A stretch of 64,000 nucleotides of DNA from Bolinopsis microptera (taxonomy: Eukaryota > Ctenophora > Tentaculata > Lobata > Bolinopsidae). Numbering within the stretch: the first letter of the stretch is position 1; each line of letters opens with the position of its first letter. Below, piece after piece: positions 10,825 through 22,400 of the stretch. Under the pieces are notes generated by a model. That model did not search any database. It was not told the DNA's origin and saw nothing but the letters and a program-made list of their open reading frames with translations. The position numbers and the translations under genes were made by a program. The stretch spans positions 5,790,483 to 5,854,482 of the forward strand of contig NC_087077.1 of NCBI RefSeq assembly GCF_026151205.1, written 5' to 3'.

Positions 10825-11681
10825 ATGGACTGGGTCCACTGTAATGGCTGTTACCTCTCACCTCCATCTAAGGAGTACAAATTCCTCCTCACCAGTTGCG
10901 GTCATATATTCTGTACTAAATGTTACAACGCCCCTAAACTACCCTGCTTGGTGAGTCACCTTTCTTCACATGTGCTTTGTTGAAACTTGAACTTTAGATA
11001 TGCTAGCCAGTGGTCCGTTATTTACTGTAAGGCTGTTACCGTTAACCATGGTTCATCGGACACTATAGCAACGCAGTTACTCGTGGATATCATTAACTTT
11101 TTATCGGTGGAATGTTTTAATCGCGTAGTTATCTGATAAAACTGATCACATGCAGAGCAACATGCTAACAATCCTGTTTTAAACACGTGACCTGACCTTT
11201 TACTCTGGAGTTGTAAAACTACAACTTGTTCAGGTTTGTAAGAACAAATGTATGATAACACCCCTTCGTCCTAACATGAGTCCAGATGTTCAGTTGTTCT
11301 TTATGGATCCGCTGGAGGTGGCTGCTAAGCTCCACAAGCAACTCCTCAAAGTTTTGGACTTTCAAAAAACACAGCGAAAACGCTTGACAGGTCCTCATTT
11401 TTGTACGAAAATAAATTATGAGAATAAGATATATTTATCATTATTAAGATAATATATTCTACGGCCAGTCTATTCTTCCTGATTTCTAAGTTATAATATT
11501 TCGTTGTAATTTACGTTGGTTTGAATTAAAAGAAATCTGTTAATATATTTAATGAGAGATTTCTATTCCAGCGTACAGAATAAACAACATAAAGAAAAGT
11601 CAATCAACAGTAACTGGTATGCAGCAGGAGCTCAAACGACTTACAAACGAGAATAAACAACTCAAATCTCTCCTGGCGTAA
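10825..11681 (+). CDS. RNF212/ZHP-3-like RING protein (meiotic crossover SUMO/ubiquitin ligase family)
   Basis: Three exons join cleanly: 10825-10950 (phase 0), 11234-11390 (phase 1) and 11572-11681. The start MDWVHCNGC matches the position and form of RNF212 starts, with the first RING cysteines immediately after the Met. The RING reads CNGC, then CGHIFCTKC, then VCKNKC, a C3HC4 layout. It is followed by the family's conserved stretch with SPDVQLFFMDP and LDFQKTQRKRL, then a short coiled coil ending in NENKQLKSLLA. RNF212/ZHP-3/Zip3 proteins sit on the synaptonemal complex and select recombination intermediates for crossing over. The stop at 11679 overlaps a strong donor (GTAAGA at 11678); if used, phase-matched splicing to an acceptor at 15746 would add a short Arg/Pro-rich tail ending at 15780. 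The donor of exon 2 (GTCCTC) is weak. Confidence 0.85.
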
Positions 11682-11781
11682 GAGCCTAGTCTGTTCGATT
11701 ATTTCTCGAGATTTTCTAAAATTGTACCAGTTGGCCGCTGACATTAAAATAAGATTTGCACCTAAAGGCTTACCGTCCATC

Positions 11782-12972
11782 CTACAAGTTGTTCAAGATT
11801 TTATGCTCGAAGTAAGCCTGAAAACATGCGAGGGCATACTCCAAATACCCAAACTGTAGCTCGGAAACTTCTGCCTGAACAATACCCCAGCACCCGTGCA
11901 GGAAATGAGCTGCCAATATGAACTTCTCCGAGTACTCCATTAACTTCTCCTCAGTCACATTCTGGTGAGCGACTGGCAGATCCAACCTGCGGACATATCG
12001 CACAATCATCTCCCTGCGGTCCTCCTCGCTCGGAATGAAGGAACGATCTCTGGTGAAGTACGGGAAGGTTGACGAGCTGAAGTCAAACTGCATTGTGGCG
12101 AAGAAGTGGCCGAAGTCGTATGAACGGTAGTTGTACGAGCTCATATCACAGCCCACCACCTGAACTCGTCTGTCGTCTTTGTGGCCCGTCAGGAGGAGGT
12201 TACCCTCCCCTAAACTGTTGTGACAGAACACCACTTCGTCGTTACAAGGAAAACAGATATCTTTCAGTGTGTCCAGTTCCTCGTCTATGTTATATCTAAC
12301 TATCTTCTTTAGAAGCTTGGCCTTGTCCTCGTCCTCGAAGTGAGTGGAGAGTGCCATGGAGTGGTAATGATCCAGGGTCTCCTCCAGCCTCCCGGCTACT
12401 TTCCCAAACGGCATGTCCATCTTGTGGTACTCTGCCAGGTAGTCAGCCAGAGTATTCGTTACCTCGGCTTTCCTAATCTCTGTAGCTCGCAGCTGCCTGC
12501 TTTTCTCGTACTGCTCGAACCTTCCGTCCGGGAAAAGGGCGAATATCTTAGGAATGTAGTGACGCTCAGCTAGGATCACGTTCAGGGTCATCATCTCCAC
12601 TTTGTTGAAGCCTTGGTAGTTCTCGATCTCTCCGTATACTTTTAGTGTGACTTTTGTGGGGTAATCTGCCTCTGATTTGAGGACTTTCAGGCCGTCGTTT
12701 TCACCATCCCACAGCAAGAGTTTACACACGTATAGGTAGTTGGTGAGGTCCCCCCTCATTCCTTTACAACGGAAATGTTTTAACTCGGCCCTGGCCCACG
12801 GACCACCCATGTACCTTTTAACCCACATAAACGCTTGTTCTCTGAAGTCGTTGACATTCTCGTTTTTTATGAGATGGGGCAGTTCACATTCTGCAGTTAT
12901 AGCTCGGCTATCTATGTCGATTGAGTCTGCAAGGCTGCAGGTTTCCAAGCTTTTATGCACTGAATTCGACAT
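11782..12972 (-). CDS. Choline/ethanolamine kinase-like protein, intronless, catalytic Asp replaced
   Basis: Uninterrupted frame of 396 codons from the likely start MSNSVHKS (an upstream ATG at 13032 adds 20 hydrophobic residues). Choline and ethanolamine kinases phosphorylate choline or ethanolamine with ATP as the first step of the Kennedy pathway, in the cytosol. Family signs are the N-lobe pattern GGMRGDLTN-like (here KGMRGDLTNYLY), the Brenner loop VFCHNSLGEGNLLL, the metal-binding segment CDMSSYNYRSYDFGHFF, and the C-terminal helix with a conserved W. The Brenner motif is normally HNDxxxxN; here the catalytic Asp is Ser (AGT at 12214-12216), which needs two base changes from an Asp codon. 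The frame is otherwise intact, so this may be a pseudokinase or a divergent enzyme. Lack of introns would fit a retrogene, but no poly(A) remnant or duplication is evident. Confidence 0.85.
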   Translation of the reverse strand: MSNSVHKSLETCSLADSIDIDSRAITAECELPHLIKNENVNDFREQAFMWVKRYMGGPWARAELKHFRCKGMRGDLTNYLYVCKLLLWDGENDGLKVLKSEADYPTKVTLKVYGEIENYQGFNKVEMMTLNVILAERHYIPKIFALFPDGRFEQYEKSRQLRATEIRKAEVTNTLADYLAEYHKMDMPFGKVAGRLEETLDHYHSMALSTHFEDEDKAKLLKKIVRYNIDEELDTLKDICFPCNDEVVFCHNSLGEGNLLLTGHKDDRRVQVVGCDMSSYNYRSYDFGHFFATMQFDFSSSTFPYFTRDRSFIPSEEDRREMIVRYVRRLDLPVAHQNVTEEKLMEYSEKFILAAHFLHGCWGIVQAEVSELQFGYLEYALACFQAYFEHKILNNL

Positions 12973-13684
12973 CGTCTGACAAGATTTTAAAGTTAATTTT
13001 AGATTAATAATAATTACAAGAATCAAACACAATTAGACACAGAAACCGAAAGATTGAAACATCAACTGACCATACATTGAAACGATACTTGACTAAAACC
13101 CACCGACGAAACATATCCGGTATGAACGTAAAGAAAAGAGAGGAAACATTGGAAGTATCACGAGCTTATTAAAAACGACCGCAAAAAGAACTACGAGAGC
13201 ACAGAATATCGATAACAAAGTTAGCTTCGGAGCTTGTTGAAACTAAGAAGACAATGATTGCACATCAAGCAAGCTTGCTCCGTTGTCAAGTGTTTAATAA
13301 ATAGTTCAGAGACGAATACTGCGCAGCTTTTAGTACAACTATAAGAGCACTTGTAAGATTTGCTTGTAGGTGGCATAAGGTGGGGAGTTATCGACAGTAA
13401 GCATGATTTAAAGTTGGTAATGATTATATAATCGTGATTTAAATCACGCCCTCCTTGTGAAGCGGTTACTTACATATTATTAAAACCTATCTTTGCAGGC
13501 AGAATAGTGTGATGTTCTTTTAACTGGCTATCTTTGATCAGATCCTATAGAAATTTATCAAATTTAAATCTTACCGATTATGACATCATATTCATTATAG
13601 GGAATTTTACGAATATTTCAACAAATATTAGTACATGATGTCATTGCTCATTATTATGGCCAGGTAGTTTCAATCAAAGATTAC
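12973..13684. other. Upstream region of the kinase-like gene
   Basis: Presumed promoter and 5' UTR of the minus-strand kinase-like gene. Around 13180-13305 the plus strand has a short open stretch rich in Lys/Arg/Glu ending in TAG that I cannot assign. Nothing else is recognised. Confidence 0.4.
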
Positions 13685-13687
13685 CTA

Positions 13688-13948
13688 GAAACTCTTTTGC
13701 TGGTTCCTTGGCTGAGTGATGCGATGCAACGCATTAATAAAAATTCCAGCTAGAAAGTTTCTGACAATACCAAACCCTACCATCTCTCCCAGGCAAGCTA
13801 AAGAGAACAGAATGCCAGGGACAGGGTCTCGGCGCCCCTCTCCATTTGGGAGCGGTGCCCCCACACCTGCATGCAGGGGTAAAGCCCCCTCGCCTGCTAA
13901 CAGTGCAGATAGAAGGATGAGAGAATCTCCGGCCGGCCGGACGACCAC
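13688..13948 (-). pseudogene. Possible SLCO/OATP transporter exon fragment
   Basis: A GC-rich island in AT-rich surroundings. The minus frame of about 87 codons is hydrophobic. Its spacing resembles the TM4-TM5 part of organic-anion transporters: a GxGALPL segment and then PGILFSLACLGEMVGF where OATPs have a PLYxGIxxxxxxLGPxxGF-like pattern. The frame ends in TAG directly before a GTAATC donor-like site, and no clear acceptor lies upstream, so it looks like an orphan or decayed exon. The plus-strand frame here is taken as a shadow. The assignment rests on weak likeness. Confidence 0.3.
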
Positions 13949-16439
13949 AGTACAGTAACAGTTTCGCCCAAGTGCTGGGTAGCAGGATTACACCCCCTCC
14001 CCCTATATTCCAGGCGAGTATTTTTACATTTTCTTCAACTTTTAGTAATAATATGACATTGAATTAAGGATACATAACAAGTTGCCGATGTCCGTGAGGT
14101 TCTCCTAACTAGCCATCAAATTGTTCAAATAAAAATGTACTCAAATGTGTACTTTAAATGTAAGAACATTTATTAAAGTTGATATCTGGACAAATGTTAA
14201 AGAAGGCAGCATAAGAAACTGAAGACAACAACATAATAACAATACGTTAACTTCAACACTAAATAGCTGGTAAACATTGGGAGGCAGCTCAAGTGCGTTT
14301 TATCACTATATTATAACATAACCGACCAACAGCTCAACAGCATCGACCAATCAAATTCCGGAATCATTGTCACGTGTGAAATAAACTTGCGATAAACATC
14401 TCCCCAAGATGACCATATATTTCAATAAATCCTGAGTTGCTTGCGAAGCTCATCACTATTTGGTCTTGCAAATTGACCACTCATACAAATAGCTAACAAA
14501 TTCATTTAGCACAATCAAGTCACCCTCAATTTAAATATTGATCACAATCACTGTTATGACTATGTTGCTATGGTGACACTACATTAAAATAAGAGGCAGT
14601 CTAGCTATCTCATCTGCTCAGGTGTCAAATAGAAATTTTAAAAAGAGTCCTTATTTCTCAAAACAAAACAATCGACAGATCGAACAGCTAAATTTGACAA
14701 TCTATTGTTTCACTTGTCAGTTGTTATCATAATTGCGGATTAAAAAGTATTAATTTGTTAAAGTTTTTGTTACTCTGTAAAGCGGCTTATTTTGGTCCAA
14801 TTAGGAAGGTCGTTCTGTCATTCTGTTAAAATTAAGTGTTGTCCTCTGTTCGCACAAATATTGGCCAAGTGTTAACATTTGGAAAATGAATCATGCTTAA
14901 ACTTCAAAGTTGTGAGATATATTAATATTATCTTCAAGTTTCTCTAGAAAAAATTGAAAAAACAATTTTTCTCATGCGATTCTACTTTTAAAATAAATCG
15001 ATCAAGTATAATTTATAAATTTAAAGTGATCCCACTTCAATTTTAAATATGATGGTTTAAACGGAGATGTGGCATATAATGCTACTATGCAGATATTGAG
15101 CTATTATGCAAGACAGTTATTTTTAAATTGCTCTTTCGGTCCACGATTGGACCACCAAATTGAAATTGGAAAGCGTCAAAAGTAATGAGATGGTTTGGAT
15201 CGTGGCAATTTGCCAAAGTTAAGTATGTACATTGTGATCTTCTTGGATTCAGTGAATCAAAAATGTAAAGTCCACACATAACGCTGTTTGCTGACTCTTC
15301 TGTAGTTAAATTAGCATCCAAAAAAGCGAATCAGTCACGCAAAAAATATCCAATCCAATAGACAAAGATTTAGAATAATCTGCATCATATATGCCTGAAA
15401 TTAAACAGTATTCTTCACTTTGATCTATTTCTAGATTTTATAAATCGTTAACAGACATCAAACTAAAATAATATTATCTAACAGATAATTTTGTATTCTA
15501 CTGAGTAAAACAATTCGCTAAGTTTACCTCTATACAGTTCACTCGGGAAAACAAAAAGCTAAAATTGGAGGGCAGTTATCGCAGAATATGGCCAAGTTAG
15601 GTCCACCTAGCGAATAAACATTCAAGCAGCCACTAAAAACGAGAACGATGACTGCATCCAGTACAAATATTCCAATAGCATCAAATCATATTAATGTTTA
15701 AAGTAAAATATTGTCATGTTATGTAATACGATGTTTTTATTTTCAGACGCCGAGAACGACCCCCTCGCCCCGTAGTTTAGAAGACTGCAAACGTTCAGTA
15801 GAGTACAACTCAAAACGGCAATATAAGAGCTACACAGGAAATACGTCCAGGTAGCTTGTTTGCATCAAAATGAAGATGGCAACAAATGCACGTTGGTGCT
15901 CGGAAATGAATACTGGTTTCGCACTGATACAAAATAAAAACAATAGTCGTAGCGCGCAAAGTTCGCGCTTCTGAAAACTAGCCAAACTACTAGCAGACAT
16001 TGTCATGAATTGTGTGCAAAGGAACTTATTTTACACTCACCGTGACAGTTTGATCGTGCCGCGCGCTTTAGATTGTTAAATCAAATCACATGTTGACGAA
16101 TTATTGAAGTATTCCATATTTTTATCAAAATTCACAACCATCATTCGATGACACCGTTGATACAAATAAGAGTTTTGAATTTAGATCTAATGTACATGAT
16201 CCACCAGTTGTAAGTTGTTCGCAAGAAACTAGAAATTAACTATCCTTTTTACAGCGGATTGCTCTGATGTTTAAAACTTAATAATCTACCAGAAATTCGA
16301 TGATTTATTGATCATTGACTGTCTGATGTTTGTATCATTGATGCTTTCAGTTATAGCAAACTCTTCAGAACCTATCACTTGAATCAAATCAAATTCCAAT
16401 AAGAACATAAATGATCATCGTTTCGGTAATCTTCATTCT
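13949..16439. other. Gene-poor interval
   Basis: About 2.5 kb of AT-rich sequence with C-rich patches near 14000. The only gene-like signal is a candidate plus-strand exon with acceptor at 15746, ending at a stop at 15780 or at a GTAGCT donor near 15851 depending on frame; it could be an alternative last exon of the RNF212-like gene. I see no other gene. Confidence 0.4.
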
Positions 16440-19400
16440 TCAAGACTGAATTTCTGCTCTGTAAGTGTGCATCTCTTCGATCATGCGTGTCAAAGTTTCT
16501 ATTTTGGATTCTAAACTTTCAACTTTTTTCTGGATAACACTGCTTTTATCTCTGAAAATAAAAATTATTGTACATACAATATCAAATATGAAATAGGGCG
16601 AACTGGATATTACGGCCGAAGACAGTGAACAGTCCTACTTGACATTCTCAAAAGGGTGAAAAGTTCCTTGAAATATCACTAGCCGAACCAGACATCGCAC
16701 TATTGATAAATATAGTAATACTGATTATACAATTTAACTTGATTTGATTTTAGATTTAGCTTGTAATCGTCAATCTTTTTTATTAGCTTAATAATTATCT
16801 AGAGTTACTTCAATTACTTCATGATCATTAATTTAAATCAAACATTCGATATTATTGAAAGCTTTGAAACATTTTCAAAAGTTTAAAAATACGAATTTAT
16901 GCGAATATGCATAGATTGACGAATACTAGCTCAATTTAAAAGCAAATTAAATTATTGCACATTACACAAATCGTCAGTGGTACTGTGACCATGTGATCCG
17001 TCATGCTGTCCCCCCTTTTAGGAAAGGCGTTGTGTCTTAAACCCGAAATACAATAAACATTTTGATGAAACTGTTTGTTAATAAAAATTTATTAGTTATG
17101 CTGTTTTACATAATTCATGTTTGGTTGATTTATTATTGATTATGATTTTCAAAATTTGTTTGTAATACATTTATAAGTTTTGAATTAATTTCTATGTTTA
17201 TTGACTAATCGAAATTGTTTTGATTAATTAATTTATCGTATTAAAGTATTAACTTACTCCTCATCCTCAAAATCACTCATAGAAATTGTGATTCCCTTAT
17301 GATCCTGAGCCCCAGTCTTTAGTATACTGTTGTACTCTATCAGCCAGGATTTAGGTAGGAGCATGTCGATCTCTGCTATCAGTTGTGCACGTGACAGGGC
17401 CACTATTGCACGTGCACGGGATCCTAGCCCAGCGTATCTGGAAAACCGGGATCAGCATAGTTTATTAGTAACATCTTTGTGGATAAACCCAAAACCAAAC
17501 AAAGTGGTTACTGATAATGATCAGTTGTAGCAAATCAGTTCATGTCGCCATCGGCCAAGTTGAATTGGTAAAAAATATGAGATCAAAAGGTGAAATCATT
17601 ATGAGTATGAGTATGAGTATGAAATGTACTGTTGAGGATATCTTTATACATGTCACTCATAAGCGCAATGAACAGGTTGATGATAATGACTGAAGTCACC
17701 AGAATCCAAAAACATACGTAAATATTCCACCACCAATCAAGATCCTCTGGCTGACAGAAGATTGGGAATTTATAAAGTTATTTCGATTTAACCGTCCGAA
17801 TAACAGAGCATTGCATTGGAACTCGTATTTGTCTATGGTCAACAAATTAAGATTGAGTCGACTGTCGATATAATCAATTCATTATGAACTCATGAGAATT
17901 TTTTCACGTGGTACTGTTAGATTTTAGATTGACGAGGAATTCTCAATTTATGCAAAGATATAAGATTTCAGAGACTCACTTTGGTAATTTCCTTTCCACG
18001 ATCGTAGTCATAATCCACCACTGCCATTCGTAGCACATTGAAGATTATGTCGTGCCTTTTAGAATATTGGATAAGGGGTCGTTCACATATTACGTAATCA
18101 TATTTTTTTGAACATTTTATCCCCCCCCCCCCCTCCGTAATCAGTTTTAGTTATTGTGTCAAAATTACACTATCGTAATAATTCGGAACCCCCCCCCCCC
18201 CCCCCCCCCCCCCTCAGCTGATTACGTAATATGTGAACGACCCCTAATTAATAAGTACATGTCAGATTGTATTTTGTTTAGAATTCTTTATGGTGCTGTC
18301 AAATAAAAATGACCCCAAAGCTCTTTAAAGATACCACTGGGAGACTTTGGGACCGGAAACTGATCCGGCCCCCAAAGAGGGGTCAGATCACGTCACCAAT
18401 TAGTGACGTATAATTAGTGATGGATTACACAGGATTACACAGGATTTACACAGGATTAAAATTAAATTATAGATCCATTATCATGGACCGTCATAATTGT
18501 TTACAGAAGTTAATGAAAACAATCATCTTTGCTTGAAGTCAGGGCCAGGGTTATCCTTAAGTCTTAATTATGACTAATTCGCGAGGTTCTCACCAAATTG
18601 ATAGTAAAATTGTTTAAGTTTCGTGCATTTGAATTACGCTGACGCATATCTTCGGTAAAGCTATTTCGCTCTTCGGAGCAGCGAAGGAAATAAGTGCACA
18701 CACAGTTGACAGCATAGGAGCGCCTTTCTTGAAATTGAATATACTGTGGGGTGTTTGGTTGAATATCAAGTGAGCGGTGGCAGTGAATATGGAGGCTCTG
18801 GTGATTTTGAGGAATTACAGTTGAGTAAGGAGACAAAATTTCCATGAGATGATCTTTGAGATTTGTTTCAATTTCATTGATATTGCTTGAGTCGGTGATT
18901 TCATTGCTTATTTCAATGATTGGCATTTGAGAAAGATTTTTGACTAATTTCGACCTCTGTTTTGAATACAAGTCACATATGTAAAGAGCATGCGACTCGT
19001 CTTCGATGGTCTCAACGCCCATACTTGATTGGCACCAACCACATAGTCTTTGCTCACGGGGTGTGTTGGAGTATCTCCCTCTTTCAATATGGAGATCATG
19101 GGCGCTGATTCTAAGTTTTGTGGTGCTGTAACGACGAGAAAAGCCTTTGCATAAGTATAAGTAGGGCTCTCGGTTGAAGGTGTGTTTGATTGAGTGATAG
19201 AATGAGAGTTTAGAAGAAGTAGATTTTTGATATTGCCAACATTTTTTGAATTGATTGGTTAGAGCTTCGATGATTTTAGGAATTCTATACTTTTTGCTGC
19301 ATAGTGGTTTGATGGATTGACTAAAATTTGACTGATTTATGAGGGAGTCTTTAAATAATTTGTGATCACTTACAGGGTTGGGCGCGGCTTTGTTAGCTGC

Positions 19401-22400
19401 ATTTGTATTGAGAATTCGGTGCGCAGTTACGTGATCTAGTTTGTAAATTTCATCTAGTTCAAGGAGTGGTTTTATGTATCGATTTTTTTTTTTTTTTTTT
19501 TTTTTAGAGAGGCTGGGCCAAGATAGCCCACGAGAGGATAGCATTGAGATGCTCTGCCTACCTCTGGGGTGTGGCAACCTTGGGGAAGGTTGCCGGTGAA
19601 ATCAGAGTGATTGGTGGAGGATGGTGTAAGATGATATATGAGTCAAAATGATACGCTTAAATGCCAGCTGGGTTTGGAAAAGTAAAACGAGACGAGACAG
19701 CATATGAGCTAATACTTTAAGCCACCCCGGTCTGATCCAGCTCTTCCGGCACAATTAAGCGTTTGGTGCGGTTTGCGAAATTGACAATTGTGGTGATGTG
19801 TTGGTTGTCGAATATGTCATTGACAGAGAGGTAGTAGTCCTGGAAATATTGACCTCTAATTTGGGCAATAGCTGGACACTGTCCAAGGAAGTGTGAGACA
19901 GTTTCCTCTCCGTCGCCGCACATAGGACAAGCACTGGTGTTTGATTTGCAAATGGTGTGAAGGTGTTTGTTTAAGCCGCAGTGACCCGTGATGAGGTGAA
20001 CTGCAGTTCTGTAATCTTGTCTGTTTTTGCTGAGTGTAGTGTTGAGGTTTTTGATGATTTTGGCATGCTTGTGGCCGAGTGTCAGTTTGGTGTGTCTGGG
20101 ACCGTCAGTTAACCAAGTTTCCTGATTCAGTCTGTTGACTTTGTTGTCGATTTGACGCTTGATGTAGGATTGTGGAATTGGACACTTCAAAGTGGATTCA
20201 CTGGTTGTACCAAGCTTGGCCAGCTCATCTGCTTTTTCGTTCCCCCACAATCCGATGTGTGCTGCAATCCATCGTATCTCTAGCGTGTTGTTGGATCCGA
20301 GTGCATTAAGAGAGTCGTAACAGTCTCTTGTAGTTCTACTTCGCGTTGAAAGCGCAGAGATAGCTTGTATAGATGAGAGACTGTCAGACCATATGATGAT
20401 ATGTGTGTTGGTATAGGTAGAGAGATATTTGCAAGCTTCAATGATGGCGGTGAGCTCTGTTTGGTAAACAGTGCAATAATCAGGGAGCTTGAATGATCTT
20501 TCTTCAAGGGTGGTGTTATTGTTGTCAGTTGTGATGATATAGCCAGCCCCGCATCCTGAGTCTGTGAGTGACCCGTCAGTGTAGCAGGTGATCGTTTCAC
20601 TGGTAATGTTGTCGATGGTGTTTTGAAGTGAATTTCTATATTCAGTGGTATCGGCTCCAGGAGTTGTGACGGTGAAGTGCCGTCCCAGCATCATGGTTGG
20701 TGTTGTTAGGTCTCTCGTTGCTCTAGGTGGGATAATGAGGTCTGCCATGAATTGTTTGTTGATAGTGGTATGATTTTTGATAGTTCCCTTCCTGAAAGCG
20801 ATAGTTTCAAGAGTGAGGCTGCCATAAGCTTGTAGCCTGGCCGCACCCTTTGCTGCTTCGCCTTGCAGGAACAGTATGATGTCAGAAGTGTCGGTGAGGT
20901 GATTCAATGCGATAAAAGGTGTGCTTGGCATGGCACCAGACATCATTCTGAGTGCCAATGCCTGAACACGTTTGAGTTTCTTCGCGTTATAGTCCGTTTG
21001 AGTGGCCCTGATCCATATACTACAGCAGTAGGATAGGATTGGACGGATGACAGCCGTGTACATCCATTTGCATGTTTTGGGGCTCATACCCCATGTGGGG
21101 CCGACAGCTCTTCGACATTGCATGAGGGATGCCGTGGCTTTTTTGGTGGTGTTGATGATATGTTCATTGAAGTTGAGTTTGCTGTCCAAGGTCACTCCTA
21201 GAAATTTAGCAGACTTGGAAAGACCTATAATGTTGTTGCCAACTGTTATAGGTCTTAGAGTCCACTTACTATTCCAGGTAAACATGACTATCTGAGTTTT
21301 AAGGGCGCTAATAGATAGCTCTTTGGTTCTGCACCAATTTTCTATCGTTTTAATAGTTTTGCATGTTCGGTCCCAGATGATGTCTAAATCATCCCCTTCC
21401 GCTAGAGACAACAGATCATCCGCAAAGGCTTGCAGGTAACCCGGGATGTCTTTTGCGGTAAAGGAAAGGAGATCGTCGACTACCAGGTTCCAGAGAAAAG
21501 GAGAGAGAATGCCTCCTTGGGGGCAACCTCGCCTGATCCGTACCCTTCTCGACTTATCCTTATGATTTAGTGTGATGAATCGATTGGTTACCATGTTGAT
21601 GATCCACTGTGCTGTAGCCAAGTCCACTTTCGTAGCCTTGACTGCTTCAGATAGGTAGTGCGCCATCGACAGTGAGCCGCGCGTGCCGACTGTAGGATGG
21701 TTTTTTAGCGCTAATTTCGGCCAGCACAATTTTCTTCAAACAAATAGATATTGAGTATCCTTCCCGACCTCCAATTGCAACAAAAATTGGTAAGCTTACT
21801 TAAAGACTTACAAGGAAAGTGTCCGAAAAATGTAAAGCATATCCAACCATCAGACATTATGTTACAGCTAAAAGTAGCATATTTTGCCCCATTTTGATCA
21901 CTATATCAACTCCGATATCCACCAAATTTTTCGGACAGTTGTGAAAGCCCTATTGGAAGGTCGTCGCCAATTTCCAGAATGATCTCATTTAAGGAACTGA
22001 AGATAAATCCGAATAATACGACAAAAATGGTCAAATTTGGACGAATTTGGTCAAATTACGAGACTTTTACAGCTACTTTTGCTCCAAAAGCCGCGCACCA
22101 TCAAATATGGCACCTAGGCGAAACTCACTGATCTTTCCAAAAAGGTATGACAAATTTGGTATTGGGGAAATTCTCACAATCTTTAGAAAACAGTGGTACA
22201 AAAATTTTTAAAATCCGAGCAAGTTTATTTTTATCGTGCACCTCCTACTTCAGAGATAGCCTTGAACGAGACATTATCGAAGGCGCCCTCTATATCTAGA
22301 AAGACACCTAGGACATATCCTTTCTTGGCTATTCTGCGCTCAATGGTGTGAGTAACTTTATGAAGTGCCGCTTCTGTGGAGCAGCCCTTTTTAAAGCCGA

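Noticed and set aside
13716..13958. Plus-strand 80-codon Arg/Pro-rich frame
   Set aside because: The minus strand gives a hydrophobic, transporter-like reading; the plus frame looks like its shadow.
17600..17640. Extension of the TRP S6 exon into the gagtat repeat
   Set aside because: The donor GTATAA at 17649 gives the right phase and the ALMSDIY join; reading on leads to repeat-coded Thr-His and a stop.
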